Of a stretch of 64,000 nucleotides of DNA, positions 27,229-36,734 are shown in pieces. A program made the translations under genes and the position numbers. Source of the DNA: Leptospira haakeii (lineage in GTDB: Bacteria; Spirochaetota; Leptospiria; Leptospirales; Leptospiraceae); NCBI RefSeq assembly GCF_002812045.1, contig NZ_NPEG01000011.1:61307-125306 (forward strand), in the 5' to 3' direction. The notes beneath the pieces were generated by a model. That model worked only from the letters and a program-made list of their open reading frames with translations, made no database searches and was not told the DNA's origin. Each line of letters opens with the position of its first letter. The stretch's first letter is position 1.

Positions 27229-28617
27229 TTATATTTGTCTTCTTCTTTCTTTAAGCAAGAGAAAATTTTCCAAGAAGAAGGCCCCAATCGCAAGAGAATA
27301 TTCCAAGATCATGACCCAATTCTTATCATAAAACGAAGGGGAGGAATAAGTAGAATAAGATAATATCCAGATGGAAGACGCGACCAAGGGCCAAATCGTT
27401 TTTGTAAATACGGAAGCTGCAAGGATAGGGAGAAAATACCAAGGATGTACGGTGCTCGAAAATAAATAATACATCCCGCATAAATGGATCCATACTGTGA
27501 GTAGAAAAACCGTCTTGTCATTCGTTTCGATTTTAGAAACTTTAAAAGAATAAAGACTGATCGTGAAAATACTTAAGATCCCGAGCACAATTCCGGTAGA
27601 ATAGGGATACCATGTGTGTCGGATCAAGTTTTTAAGAAGATAATAAACTCCTCCATGGAATTCAAATAATGTAAAATAGACTCCGATCCCTTTTCTCCAA
27701 TGTTCTTCTAAAATTTTTTCTCCTGTTTCTGAAAATAGAAACCATACAAATGCAGATCCGAATATTAGGATACTGGCACCAAAAAAGAATGAAATAACGC
27801 GAGCAGTTGACCTTCTACACCAATAAAAAAACAAAAAGGGTAGGGCTAATAAGGGAAGTATTTTGGTAAGTATAGAAGCCAGATAAAATATAGATCCTCT
27901 TAGAACTTTTCCGTTTTCCCAAGAGAGTATTCCTAAGAATAAAAAGAAAAATAAGATAGGTTCAGGATGGCCGTTCCCGATTCCTTCCCAAAGAACGAGT
28001 GGATGGAGCCAGTATTTTAGAAAATTTCCGGTTTCTTCTTCCTTTTTTCTTTTTGAAAATATATAAAGAATTCCTAATTCAAATAAAATTAAAATTCCTT
28101 TCCAGATTGAGATAGCCCAGAAAACGGAAATCCCTTTTTTTAAGAAGAATACCGGAACTAAAAATAAAAACTGCAATATGGGAGGATATACTGAATAATA
28201 ATTGGGAGAATTCATTTTGGAGAGTAATTCTTTCTCCAAGTTTTGATCGAACCCCAAATTTACATTTGTGGGAATTTCCGAGTAAGGAGATATACCCTCT
28301 GAGACCAAAAGGCCGTCCCATAAAAAACGAAATGAATCTTCCGACAAAAATACAGGAGTAAATAAGAACCAAATCCTGAGTAAGATCCCTGCCCAGATCC
28401 CGATCTTCTCCCTACCTTTTGAAAAGAACTTTAGAAATAAGAAATATAGGCTTAGGCTCAGGAAGAATGTTCCGCAGAGTAACCAAATATCGCTTCTTTC
28501 GAAGAATAGTGGGAAAAGTGCGAGTGGAACCCCCCAAAGGAGTAAAATTGTAGAAGTGCCTACAAAATCCCGGCAATTATTTGTATATCGTACAATTATA
28601 TTAACCATTTTGTCCAA
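27229..28617 (-). CDS. GT-C type mannosyltransferase-like membrane protein
   Basis: A 462-residue protein with about 10-12 membrane spans and the GT-C/DUF2029-type first-loop motif S-E-D-S-F-R-F-L-W-D-G-L...G-I-S-P-Y. This resembles polyprenol-phosphate-mannose-dependent mannosyltransferases that act on the outer face of the inner membrane. The start could be the first ATG or one three codons later. It is transcribed on its own, just downstream of the promoter region it shares with the divergent DUF4395 gene. The acceptor is unknown. Confidence 0.7.
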   Translation of the reverse strand: MDKMVNIIVRYTNNCRDFVGTSTILLLWGVPLALFPLFFERSDIWLLCGTFFLSLSLYFLFLKFFSKGREKIGIWAGILLRIWFLFTPVFLSEDSFRFLWDGLLVSEGISPYSEIPTNVNLGFDQNLEKELLSKMNSPNYYSVYPPILQFLFLVPVFFLKKGISVFWAISIWKGILILFELGILYIFSKRKKEEETGNFLKYWLHPLVLWEGIGNGHPEPILFFFLFLGILSWENGKVLRGSIFYLASILTKILPLLALPFLFFYWCRRSTARVISFFFGASILIFGSAFVWFLFSETGEKILEEHWRKGIGVYFTLFEFHGGVYYLLKNLIRHTWYPYSTGIVLGILSIFTISLYSFKVSKIETNDKTVFLLTVWIHLCGMYYLFSSTVHPWYFLPILAASVFTKTIWPLVASSIWILSYSTYSSPSFYDKNWVMILEYSLAIGAFFLENFLLLKERRRQI

Positions 28618-28687
28618 TATAACGAAAATATTCTTGAATTCCAGAGTGTCAAAGTCTAACTAGGCGAAAGGGTATCGGGCAAGAAGA

Positions 28688-29173
28688 ATGATTCGAATCG
28701 GTAATTTTCCAGACACTGTTAATGAATATGCTGCAAGGACCGTTGCGGGCCTGGTTGTCATCTTAAGTTTGGCCGCAATAATTACGCAATCGCTTTGGTT
28801 GGTAGGAGCACTTTTCTACGGATTTTCAGCCAGAGTATTATATGGGCCGAAGTTTTCACTATTTGCAAAACTTGCAATACATGGGATTGTACCGTTACTC
28901 GGCCTTGGATCTAAAACGGTGGCTGGCCCTCCTAAAAGATTTGCGCAATTCGTTGGAGTGATCTTCAGCGGGACAGCATTTGTTCTGCTATTTTTAGGAC
29001 AGGTCTTCGCTTTCCAAGTTGTGCTTGGGGTTTTGGTCCTTTTTGCAAGTTTAGAATCCATTTTAGGATTTTGTGCTGGTTGTTTTGTTTTCGGATTTCT
29101 GATAAAATGGGGATGGATCCCGGAGGAAGTCTGTGAGAAGTGCAATAACCTGCAATTCGTAATTAAAGAATAA
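28688..29173 (+). CDS. DUF4395 membrane protein, first gene of ArsS operon
   Basis: A 161-residue protein with three to four membrane helices matching the DUF4395 family: N-terminal N-E-Y-A-A-R-T-V-A-G-L-V, R-V-L-Y-G-P-K-F-S, G-P-P-K-R-F-A-Q, and the end G-F-C-A-G-C-F-V-F-G-F-L-I. It ends with a C-E-K-C pair. It precedes the peroxidase-like and ArsS genes by 21 nt, so it is probably part of the same operon. Possible roles are redox or product export; neither is shown by the sequence. Confidence 0.8.
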   Translation: MIRIGNFPDTVNEYAARTVAGLVVILSLAAIITQSLWLVGALFYGFSARVLYGPKFSLFAKLAIHGIVPLLGLGSKTVAGPPKRFAQFVGVIFSGTAFVLLFLGQVFAFQVVLGVLVLFASLESILGFCAGCFVFGFLIKWGWIPEEVCEKCNNLQFVIKE

Positions 29174-29194
29174 TTAAAATGATGGAGGCCTTTT

Positions 29195-29536
29195 GTGGCT
29201 CAAGAAACAACTTATTACAAACCGGAAGATCTGAAAAAATTCGGAAATATCGGAGAATTCGAGCCTGATCTAGCGAAGAAGTTTTTCGACTATTACGGAG
29301 CAGTTTTTGCGGATGGAGCTTTATCTGCTAAGGAAAAATCATTGATCGCTCTTGCAGTAGCGCATGTCGTACAATGCCCTTATTGTATTGACGCTTATAC
29401 TACTGATACAGTAGAAAAAGGTGTAACAGAAGAACAAATCTGGGAAGCGATCCATGTTGGTGCAGCCATCCGTGGAGGAGCAACTTTAGTTCATAGCGTT
29501 CAAGCATTAAATAAAGTTAAAGAACTCGGTATATAA
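29195..29536 (+). CDS. AhpD/carboxymuconolactone decarboxylase-like protein (arsenosugar-associated peroxidase-like)
   Basis: A 113-residue AhpD-fold protein with the redox motif C61-P-Y-C64-I-D-A-Y and helices K-E-K-S-L-I-A-L-A-V-A-H and A-I-H-V-G-A-A-I-R. Homologues are regularly paired with ArsS radical SAM proteins, some with selenocysteine; here both positions are ordinary cysteine codons. The start is GTG, preceded by GGAGG. It lies between DUF4395 and arsS with short gaps, consistent with a shared reaction sequence. Confidence 0.87.
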   Translation: MAQETTYYKPEDLKKFGNIGEFEPDLAKKFFDYYGAVFADGALSAKEKSLIALAVAHVVQCPYCIDAYTTDTVEKGVTEEQIWEAIHVGAAIRGGATLVHSVQALNKVKELGI

Positions 29537-29550
29537 GGAGTTTTTAAAGT

Positions 29551-30594
29551 ATGAAATCCCTATTAGCCAGAGGGAGCGAACTCGCTTCTTCCAAAGAACA
29601 ATTGAAAATTCTTACGGAAGTTTCCGGAAAACTTAATCTGCCTAGTTTTTCTGAAAAATTAAAAGAAGCGGGACTCTATCCTTTGCGCCCTACGGGGGTG
29701 GACATACTACAAGTGAACGTGGGGAAACTCTGCAACCAGACCTGCAAACATTGTCATGTGGATGCAGGCCCGGATCGCAGAGAGAATATGAGTAAGGAAA
29801 CCATGCAAGAATGTTTGGTTGCCCTGGCAACTCCTGGAATTACCACTCTGGATATAACAGGTGGTGCTCCTGAGATGAATCCTAATTTTAGATGGTTTGT
29901 AGAAGAAGCTTCTAAACTAGGGAAGAAGATCATGATCCGCTGTAATCTTACCATTCTTCTTGCCGGAGAGAAATACAAAGACCTTCCCGAATTTTTCGCA
30001 AAACATAAGGTAGAAGTAGTTTCGAGTCTTCCTTATTTCCAAAAAAGAAGAACAGACGCCCAAAGGGGAGAAGGTGTATTCGATCGTTCTATAGAAGCAT
30101 TAAGAAAATTGAATGCTGTCGGATATGGTATCCCCGGTTCCGGGCTTGCGTTGAACTTAGTATATAATCCTGTGGGCGCCTTTCTCGCAGGTGGGCAATC
30201 CACTTTAGAAAATGATTTCAAAAAGGAATTAAAACAAGTCCACGGAGTTGAGTTTAATTCATTATTCGCACTTACTAATATGCCTATCAGCCGTTTCTTG
30301 GAATCATTACTCGAAAATGATAATATAGATGCATATTTGGAAAAGCTCGTGACTGCATTTAATCCGGTAGCGGCGACTGCAGTTATGTGCCGTAACACGT
30401 TAAGTGTTGGTTGGGACGGAAGCCTATACGATTGTGATTTTAACCAAATGTTGGATATGAAGATCGAAGGTAATGTAAGCAAAATATCTGAATTCAATAA
30501 ATCCGTATTGGATTCCAGAGAGATCTTATTGCACCAACATTGTTATGGATGTACCGCGGGAGCAGGCTCTTCTTGCGGTGGTTCCATCGCCTAA
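29551..30594 (+). CDS. arsS: ArsS-type radical SAM protein (arsenosugar biosynthesis)
   Basis: A 347-residue radical SAM protein: C61-x3-C65-x2-C68 in G-K-L-C-N-Q-T-C-K-H-C-H-V-D-A-G-P, the T-G-G-A-P-E-M segment, and the diagnostic Cys-rich C-terminus C-Y-G-C-T-A-G-A-G-S-S-C (331-342). ArsS transfers the adenosyl carbon skeleton of SAM to methylated arsenic on the way to arsenosugars. Some homologues have selenocysteine in the tail; here no in-frame TGA is found. An ArsM arsenic methyltransferase normally precedes this step, but none is adjacent. AAGGAG precedes the ATG. Confidence 0.88.
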   Translation: MKSLLARGSELASSKEQLKILTEVSGKLNLPSFSEKLKEAGLYPLRPTGVDILQVNVGKLCNQTCKHCHVDAGPDRRENMSKETMQECLVALATPGITTLDITGGAPEMNPNFRWFVEEASKLGKKIMIRCNLTILLAGEKYKDLPEFFAKHKVEVVSSLPYFQKRRTDAQRGEGVFDRSIEALRKLNAVGYGIPGSGLALNLVYNPVGAFLAGGQSTLENDFKKELKQVHGVEFNSLFALTNMPISRFLESLLENDNIDAYLEKLVTAFNPVAATAVMCRNTLSVGWDGSLYDCDFNQMLDMKIEGNVSKISEFNKSVLDSREILLHQHCYGCTAGAGSSCGGSIA

Positions 30595-30672
30595 GAAAAA
30601 AAGTAAAGAAACCTGCCTTTTTTTCCAAATATTAAGCCAGAATGACAGAAATATATATCACTTTCTGCATTT

Positions 30673-30687
30673 TCTCAAATATTGAGA
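30673..30687. promoter_or_regulatory. Short palindrome TCTCAA-ATA-TTGAGA
   Basis: Six-base perfect arms in the 159-nt gap between arsS and the lipoprotein gene, about 65 nt upstream of the lipoprotein ATG. Could be an operator; no regulator is adjacent on that side. Confidence 0.25.
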
Positions 30688-30753
30688 TTGAAACTCAGAC
30701 CCGTTCTTGGGAAACGAGTATAAGGAACGACTGTTCTGTGGAGATAAACTCAA

Positions 30754-31287
30754 ATGAAACAAAAAGCTATATGGTTATTATTGGTGCTTTTACTCTCGGC
30801 CTCTTTCGTAGATTGTAAGAAAGACGATGGTGAAGACCTAACAAACTTGGCACTTTTAAACGCACTTAGTGGCGGGGGAGATTGCTTGGTAGATTTCCCT
30901 GGTAAGGCAGCGGTAGGTGTGAATCGTACTCGCGTTACTAAAAATACTACTGGGACAAGTATTGTATGGGGAAGAATTCCATTTGTAAATCACCCGATTG
31001 CAATTGTAGAAATTTTAGGTATCCAAAACAACGATTCAGTAGTATTTCACGGTGTTGATGTAATAGAAAATCCGAATGTTTCTGGTCAGCCAACGATTTA
31101 TGCATCTAATGACTGTCCATTGGCTGAATCCGATATCATCAATGATGGTACTACTAAATTTAATATCTCTGGATCGGATCCTTACACTTATGCAAGTAAT
31201 AATACAAGTGGAAATTTCTACTTCTTACTTTATATCGTAGGTTCAGGTAATCCTCCGGCAGCTACCGTAGATTATAACGATCTATAA
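30754..31287 (+). CDS. Hypothetical lipoprotein
   Basis: A 177-residue protein with a lipoprotein signal ending in S-F-V-D-C (C21), then a charged K-K-D-D-G-E-D stretch that may influence membrane sorting. The mature part is rich in Asn, Thr, Gly and beta-type segments, with Cys residues near positions 43 and 117 that could form a disulfide. No known domain is recognised. It stands alone between arsS and a bidirectional hairpin. Confidence 0.75.
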   Translation: MKQKAIWLLLVLLLSASFVDCKKDDGEDLTNLALLNALSGGGDCLVDFPGKAAVGVNRTRVTKNTTGTSIVWGRIPFVNHPIAIVEILGIQNNDSVVFHGVDVIENPNVSGQPTIYASNDCPLAESDIINDGTTKFNISGSDPYTYASNNTSGNFYFLLYIVGSGNPPAATVDYNDL

Positions 31288-31298
31288 TCACTCTTTCA

Positions 31299-31323
31299 GG
31301 ACCTGGTGGAACTTGCCAGGTCC
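31299..31323. terminator. Bidirectional hairpin between lipoprotein and TetR genes
   Basis: Perfect 8-bp stem GGACCTGG / CCAGGTCC with a nine-base loop, sitting between two convergent stop codons (31287 and 31326). Its position suggests a shared terminator, although the U-tracts are weak. Confidence 0.6.
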
Positions 31324-31325
31324 AT

Positions 31326-31919
31326 TCACCTCTTTCCCGAATTCTTAATAATTGCATCTACCATTTCCGGTAAATCGTCTAACGCTGAAATTTTTCCCGT
31401 CAATTTCCAGATTTGTAATACTCCTTCGTAGCTAGCGAAAATTTTTCGAGCCAAGGATTGAATATCTGCGTTTTTGGGGATCTGTCCTTTCTTTTGCCTT
31501 TCTTTTAAATAGATGGCTAGGAAGTCGACTGTTCTCAGAGCCAATTTTTTAACCTCTTCTGAGATAGAAGGAGAGGTGGATGCGATTTGAGCTGCTGTGT
31601 TTGCCATGGGACATCCTGCGAATTCGCTATTTCTGGTCTGTCTTCTTAGGATATGAGTCCAGGCTTGTATAAAGTCTCGTGCATTCTCCGATCTGGATTG
31701 TAGTTTTTCCAATAAGACTAATTGTTCTTTCCCATAAAATTCTATGTATGCCTTTCCTAAAGAATCCTTGGAAGGGTAATAATCATAAAAGCTTGCTTTT
31801 GCAGTCTGGGATTCTTGGATAATTTGATTGATCCCGGTATTCCCGTAACCTTGGGTTTGGAAAAGCTTAACTGCAGTTTCCAAAATCCTGTCTTTTACCC
31901 CTTTTTCTTTGGTTGACAT
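31326..31919 (-). CDS. TetR family regulator with GCPM cysteine motif (NemR/AcuR-like)
   Basis: A 197-residue TetR protein: HTH at ~10-55 (K-D-R-I-L-E-T-A-V-K-L-F...A-K-A-S-F-Y-D-Y-Y-P-S-K-D-S-L) and a ligand domain with F-A-G-C-P-M-A-N-T-A-A. That cysteine motif recurs in regulators that sense electrophiles or quinones through the Cys. It is divergent from a nitroreductase gene with a 20-bp palindrome between them, the standard layout of a repressor and its target. Convergent with the lipoprotein gene. Confidence 0.87.
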   Translation of the reverse strand: MSTKEKGVKDRILETAVKLFQTQGYGNTGINQIIQESQTAKASFYDYYPSKDSLGKAYIEFYGKEQLVLLEKLQSRSENARDFIQAWTHILRRQTRNSEFAGCPMANTAAQIASTSPSISEEVKKLALRTVDFLAIYLKERQKKGQIPKNADIQSLARKIFASYEGVLQIWKLTGKISALDDLPEMVDAIIKNSGKR

Positions 31920-31941
31920 TTTCTTTTTCCTGGGATGAAAT

Positions 31942-31961
31942 AACAGACAGACTTGTCTGTT
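31942..31961. promoter_or_regulatory. TetR operator palindrome between tetR and nitroreductase genes
   Basis: Arms AACAGACA and TGTCTGTT flank GACT. It lies 22 bp upstream of the TetR ATG and 64 bp upstream of the nitroreductase ATG, suited to control both. Confidence 0.75.
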
Positions 31962-32025
31962 CGGTTCTTTCTTCTTCCAGAAAGACCTAAATTAATCAAA
32001 ATGCAAGTCTAAATCGGAGGTCTAT

Positions 32026-32739
32026 ATGTCTTCTTTATCCCCAGAAACCGAATCGATCGATATATCTGGAATTGCTTCCAGCGTAGAGGAAGCTGTCTTC
32101 ACCCGTCATAGTATCCGGGATTATCTTTCCAAACCCGTGGAAGATTCCGTATTAAAGGAATTATTCTCTAAGTCTTTGAGAGCACCCAGTTGGAAAAACA
32201 GCCAACCTTGGAAGGTGCATGTGGTGAGCGGTGCTAAACGAGATAGAATGGCGGAACTCCTACAGGAAAGGGCAAAACAATCGGAAACTCCTGTGCCTGA
32301 TACGATTTGGCCTACCGGTTTTCCATCGGATGCAAAGCGTAGAATGTTCGATCTTGGAATGAAAATTTACGGTGCTGCAGGGATTGAAAGAAAGGATAAG
32401 GAAGCTAGGGATAAGTTTATGCTCCGGAACTTCGAGTTTTTTGGAGCTCCTACAGCAGTATTCATTACTACTGAATTCGAACTTAATTTTTATATCGCAT
32501 TGGATATAGGCTGTTTTTTGAACACAGTTATGCTTCTTGCAAGAAGTTACGGATTGGGGACTGTCCCTCAAGCAGCATTATCTGCCTTCCCGGAAGTGGT
32601 CCGAAAAGAATTAGGGTTAGCGGAATCCGAAAAAATAGTATGCGGTTTAAGTTTGGGTTATCCTAAGCCTGATTCAACATTAAATAAGTTTCATACGCCA
32701 AGGGAAGAAGTTTCCGATTTAGTTAAATTTTATACATAA
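32026..32739 (+). CDS. Nitroreductase family FMN oxidoreductase
   Basis: A 237-residue nitroreductase: F-T-R-H-S-I-R-D-Y (FMN-binding start), A-P-S-W-K-N-S-Q-P-W-K-V (FMN phosphate/isoalloxazine contacts) and a C-terminal C-G-L-S-L-G-Y-P-K-P-D. These enzymes reduce nitro groups, quinones or other electrophiles with NAD(P)H. The divergent Cys-bearing TetR regulator fits a detoxification role induced by electrophiles. A good GGAGG precedes the ATG. Confidence 0.88.
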   Translation: MSSLSPETESIDISGIASSVEEAVFTRHSIRDYLSKPVEDSVLKELFSKSLRAPSWKNSQPWKVHVVSGAKRDRMAELLQERAKQSETPVPDTIWPTGFPSDAKRRMFDLGMKIYGAAGIERKDKEARDKFMLRNFEFFGAPTAVFITTEFELNFYIALDIGCFLNTVMLLARSYGLGTVPQAALSAFPEVVRKELGLAESEKIVCGLSLGYPKPDSTLNKFHTPREEVSDLVKFYT

Positions 32740-32797
32740 ATCTTAACGCAAAATTAACGCGTTTATCGGCTCCTCTCACGCGGGTTCGCATTGACGA

Positions 32798-32827
32798 ATT
32801 CCAAAAAGCAGGTTACGTTTTTGGAAT
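32798..32827. promoter_or_regulatory. Inverted repeat in the kdp promoter region
   Basis: Arms ATTCCAAAAA (32798-32807) and TTTTTGGAAT (32818-32827), perfect over 10 bp with a 10-base spacer. A -35-like TTGACG lies at 32791-32796, so the repeat would cover the -10 region. Candidate KdpE site or leader hairpin; it ends 29 nt before kdpF. Confidence 0.5.
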
Positions 32828-32856
32828 AGACGGAATGTTTCTGCCTGGGAGGAATC

Positions 32857-32940
32857 TTGTCTTATACATTTCTTATCGTTTTAGTCATTGCATTATGTGG
32901 TTATCTCTCCTTCTCTATTTTAAAACCGGAAAAATTTTAG
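32857..32940 (+). CDS. kdpF: KdpF small membrane subunit
   Basis: A 27-residue peptide started by TTG and preceded by GGGAGG: one hydrophobic helix (T-F-L-I-V-L-V-I-A-L-C-G-Y-L) followed by S-I-L-K-P-E-K-F at the end. The K-P-E-K-F-type ending and its place 9 nt before kdpA identify it as KdpF, which stabilises the KdpFABC complex in the inner membrane. It is too short for routine gene calling and would easily be missed. Confidence 0.85.
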   Translation: MSYTFLIVLVIALCGYLSFSILKPEKF

Positions 32941-32949
32941 GAGATACCG

Positions 32950-34632
32950 ATGAACGGAAACGACTCGATCTTCTTCTTTTTATATTTTGCAGTTTTATTT
33001 CTTCTCTCTCCCTTTTTAGGAATTTATATCGCAGACGTTCTCAAGGGAGAAGTTTCCAAACGATTTCTATTCCTTTCTAAATTTGAATCCTTTCTTTATA
33101 AGATCTCCGGAATAAAGGAAGATCAAAATTCGGATTGGAAAGTTTACCTATTTGATATCGGGGTTTTTACACTTTCCAGTTTGGTCTTGGTCTTATTAGG
33201 TCTCCATTTTCAGGACATTCTTCCCGGAAACCCGGAAGGTAAGCCAAGAGTTTCTTGGGATCTGGCTTGGAATACTTCCGTGAGTTTCGTGACGAATACG
33301 AATTGGCAGGCTTACTCCGGAGAAGTTTCTCTCTCATATTTAAGCCAAATGTTACTTTTAGGAGTACAGAATTTTGTAAGCGCAGGAATCGGGATTGCGG
33401 TGCTTGCGGCTATGGCAAGAGGAATGAGTTCTAAGCCGGGTGACTATCCATCCGGACTCGGTAACTTCTATATCGATCTGACCAGAAGTATATTATATAT
33501 TCTTTTACCGATTTCGATCTTAGTGGCGTTCATTTTGGTCTCTCAAGGTGTTGTCATGGATTTTTCCAAATATGTGGATGCGGTTGGGATCGAAGGTCAT
33601 TCCGTTAAGATACCGCTTGGGCCTGCTGCTTCTCAAATTGCTATCAAACAATTAGGAACGAATGGGGGTGGGTTTTTCGGCGTAAATTCTGCTCATCCTT
33701 TTGAGAACCCGACCGTATTTTCCAGTTGGATCCAATGTATTTTGATCTTACTTCTTCCCGGAGCATTACCTTTTGCTTATGGAAGATGGGTGGGTTCTTG
33801 GAAAGCAGGACTATCTATCTTTTTCGGAATGACCCTTCTTTTTTGTTTGAGCCTTTCTATATCTCTTTGGGCAGAAAGTAATTTTGCAGGAAATTGGGAA
33901 GGTAAAGAAACCAGATTCGGAGTGGCCCAAAGTATTCTTTGGGGAATGGCTACCACAGCTGCATCTAACGGTTCTGTGAATGCTATGCATGATAGTTTTT
34001 CCCCTCTTTCAGGAGGATTAGGTATTTGGAATATTCTTCTGGGTGAAGTTGTATTCGGTGGTGTGGGGGTTGGCCTTATCGGAATGTTATTCTATGTTAT
34101 CCTTACGGTGTTTATCGCGGGACTAATGGTAGGAAGAACCCCTGAATATTTAGGCAAGAAGATAGAAGCAAAAGAAGTGAAACTTGCGCTTATTGGGGTT
34201 TTGGTCCCTGGGCTTTGTATTCTTTTATTCACAGCATTTTCTCTTCTTCATGAATCCGCTCTTTCTTCCAGGACGAATTTGGGACCTCATGGTCTGACTG
34301 AGATCTTATATGCTTTTGTCTCCGCTTCCGGGAATAACGGATCTGCATTCGCCGGTTTGAATGCGAATACTCCATTTTATAATATAGCTCTTTCGTTTTG
34401 TATGCTTGTAGGAAGATTTGCGGTAATCTTTCCCGCTTTGGGACTAGGCGGTGCCTTATTAGGTAAAAAGATCGCTCCAAAGGGAGAAGGTACGTTCTCT
34501 ACGGAAAGTCCTCTGTTTGTGTTACTTCTTCTTTCCGTAATCTTCTTGGTAGGAGCTTTAACATTCCTGCCCGTTTTGGTTTTGGGGCCTGGAAGTGAGC
34601 ATATTCTTTTACATTCCGGTTCTAAGTTTTAG
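32950..34632 (+). CDS. kdpA: Potassium-transporting ATPase subunit A
   Basis: A 560-residue, ~10-helix channel-like subunit with the four pore loops of Kdp[44 protein letters not shown] and [11 protein letters not shown]. It binds and passes K+ selectively into the tunnel leading to KdpB. Length and motifs are normal. Second gene of kdpFABCDE. Confidence 0.97.
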   Translation: MNGNDSIFFFLYFAVLFLLSPFLGIYIADVLKGEVSKRFLFLSKFESFLYKISGIKEDQNSDWKVYLFDIGVFTLSSLVLVLLGLHFQDILPGNPEGKPRVSWDLAWNTSVSFVTNTNWQAYSGEVSLSYLSQMLLLGVQNFVSAGIGIAVLAAMARGMSSKPGDYPSGLGNFYIDLTRSILYILLPISILVAFILVSQGVVMDFSKYVDAVGIEGHSVKIPLGPAASQIAIKQLGTNGGGFFGVNSAHPFENPTVFSSWIQCILILLLPGALPFAYGRWVGSWKAGLSIFFGMTLLFCLSLSISLWAESNFAGNWEGKETRFGVAQSILWGMATTAASNGSVNAMHDSFSPLSGGLGIWNILLGEVVFGGVGVGLIGMLFYVILTVFIAGLMVGRTPEYLGKKIEAKEVKLALIGVLVPGLCILLFTAFSLLHESALSSRTNLGPHGLTEILYAFVSASGNNGSAFAGLNANTPFYNIALSFCMLVGRFAVIFPALGLGGALLGKKIAPKGEGTFSTESPLFVLLLLSVIFLVGALTFLPVLVLGPGSEHILLHSGSKF

Positions 34633-34643
34633 GTTTTAATATT

Positions 34644-36734
34644 ATGAAAAACAAAAATACTTCCTTTTTTCAAGATCCAAAGTCTTTATTAAAAGCGATT
34701 TTGGATTCTTTCGTAAAATTGGACCCGAGAGTTCAATGGAAAAATCCTGTGATGTTCATCGTTTATATAGGAGCGATATTAAGTTCTTATGATCTGATTT
34801 TTCATCCTGTAAATTTAAGTTTTGGTCTGCAAATTTCCATCTGGTTATGGGTGACGGTTCTTTTTGCGAATTTTGCAGAAGCACTGGCAGAAGGTAGAGG
34901 AAAAGCAAAAGCTGAATCTTTGAAAAAAACGAGAAAGGAATCTAAGGCAAATAAACTAAACGGAAGTTCTGTTATTATAGTTCCTTCTTCCGAATTAAGA
35001 ACTGGGGACAAGGTGGTCTGTCAAGCAGGCGATCAGATCCCAGGTGACGGAGAGGTGGTAGAAGGTATCGCCTCTGTAGATGAGTCCGCGATTACTGGAG
35101 AATCTGCGCCTGTGATCAGGGAATCCGGCGGGGATAGGTCTGCAGTCACTGGAGGCACAAAAGTTTTAAGTGATAAGATTATAGTCCAGATCACAACAGA
35201 TCCCGGAAAAACTTTTATAGATAAAATGATCTCTCTTGTTGAAGGGGCTTCTAGGCAGAAGACTCCGAATGAGATTGCACTCTCCATTCTTCTTTCCGCA
35301 TTATCTTTGGTATTCTTAGTTGCAATTACATCCCTTGTTCCCGCTGTGATTTATAGTCAAAAAGAAGGTGGAGGAGGTTTAGGACTCTCCGGTTCATTCC
35401 CTGCGTTAGTTGGTCTTTTGGTATGTTTGATCCCTACTACGATTGGCGGATTATTATCTGCGATAGGTATCAGCGGAATGGACAGACTAATGAGAAGGAA
35501 CGTAATCGCTAAATCTGGTAGGGCAATAGAAGCAGCAGGAGATATAGATGTTCTATTACTGGACAAAACAGGGACAATTACCTTGGGAAATAGAATGGCT
35601 ACTCGATTTGTTCCTGCGCCAGGAATTTCAGAAAAGAAAATAGCAGATGCAGCACAACTTGCTTCTCTTTCAGACGAAACACCTGAAGGAAGATCTATTG
35701 TAGTATTAGCGAAAGAAAAATTCGATCTAAGAGGAAGAAATTTATCCGAGTTAGGAGGGCGATTTGTTCCGTTCACTGCAAAAAGTAGAATGAGCGGCGT
35801 AGACTTTGATCCTGATGCAGAAGGAAAAACAAAACCTGCGATCAGAAAGGGAGCCTCTGACTCCATCCGAAATTATATTACAGGTTTAGGTGGGGAATAT
35901 CCAAAGGAAATTTCTGATATAGTAGATGAGATAGCAAGAGAAGGAGGGACACCTTTAGTAGTCTCGGAAGGTAGAGAAATTTTAGGAGTCATTCATTTAA
36001 AAGACATTGTAAAAGGTGGGATTAAAGAAAGATTTTCAAGGCTAAGACAGATGGGGATTAGGACAGTGATGATCACTGGAGATAATCCTTTAACAGCGGC
36101 AGCTATCGCTGCAGAAGCCGGAGTGGATGATTTTATCGCAGAAGCAACACCGGAAACAAAACTAAAACGTATCCGTGAAGAACAGTCGGGCGGAAAACTT
36201 GTGGCAATGATAGGTGATGGAACAAATGACGCACCGGCTTTAGCTCAAGCAGATGTAGGCGTTGCGATGAATACCGGAACCCAAACTGCAAGGGAAGCTG
36301 GGAATATGATCGATCTGGATAGTAATCCGACCAAGCTCATAGAAATTGTGGAAATCGGAAAACAACTTTTGATGACAAGAGGTTCTTTGACTACGTTTAG
36401 TATCGCAAATGACGTATCTAAATATTTCGTGATCTTGCCGGCTATGTTTGCCGGTCTGTTTCCGGTAGCCGGCGTTGGCGCATTATCTATTTTGAATATT
36501 CTGGGTTTTGCAAGTCCTGAATCTGCTGTTTTAAGTGCGGTGATCTTTAATGCCTTGATCCTGGTGTTTTTGGTCCCACTAGCATTAAAAGGTGTGAGTT
36601 ATAGGCCAGCAGGTGCGGATTCGGTTCTGGCTCGAAATGTATTTATCTATGGTTTTGGCGGACTTATTCTTCCGTTTTTCGGGATCAAAGGAATAGATCT
36701 GATTTTAAGTTTTACTCAAAAGGTTTTTGTATGA
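34644..36734 (+). CDS. kdpB: Potassium-transporting ATPase subunit B (P-type ATPase)
   Basis: A 696-residue P-type ATPase of the K+-specific class: T-G-E-S actuator motif (151-154), phosphorylation site D307-K-T-G-T, K-G-A nucleotide-binding region, and the [11 protein letters not shown] hinge. It powers high-affinity K+ uptake with ATP. Length is typical. Its stop overlaps the kdpC start (ATGA at 36731-36734). Confidence 0.97.
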   Translation: MKNKNTSFFQDPKSLLKAILDSFVKLDPRVQWKNPVMFIVYIGAILSSYDLIFHPVNLSFGLQISIWLWVTVLFANFAEALAEGRGKAKAESLKKTRKESKANKLNGSSVIIVPSSELRTGDKVVCQAGDQIPGDGEVVEGIASVDESAITGESAPVIRESGGDRSAVTGGTKVLSDKIIVQITTDPGKTFIDKMISLVEGASRQKTPNEIALSILLSALSLVFLVAITSLVPAVIYSQKEGGGGLGLSGSFPALVGLLVCLIPTTIGGLLSAIGISGMDRLMRRNVIAKSGRAIEAAGDIDVLLLDKTGTITLGNRMATRFVPAPGISEKKIADAAQLASLSDETPEGRSIVVLAKEKFDLRGRNLSELGGRFVPFTAKSRMSGVDFDPDAEGKTKPAIRKGASDSIRNYITGLGGEYPKEISDIVDEIAREGGTPLVVSEGREILGVIHLKDIVKGGIKERFSRLRQMGIRTVMITGDNPLTAAAIAAEAGVDDFIAEATPETKLKRIREEQSGGKLVAMIGDGTNDAPALAQADVGVAMNTGTQTAREAGNMIDLDSNPTKLIEIVEIGKQLLMTRGSLTTFSIANDVSKYFVILPAMFAGLFPVAGVGALSILNILGFASPESAVLSAVIFNALILVFLVPLALKGVSYRPAGADSVLARNVFIYGFGGLILPFFGIKGIDLILSFTQKVFV

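Noticed and set aside
30540..30594. Possible selenocysteine in the Cys-rich tail of ArsS
   Set aside because: The relevant codons are TGT/TGC and no in-frame TGA occurs.
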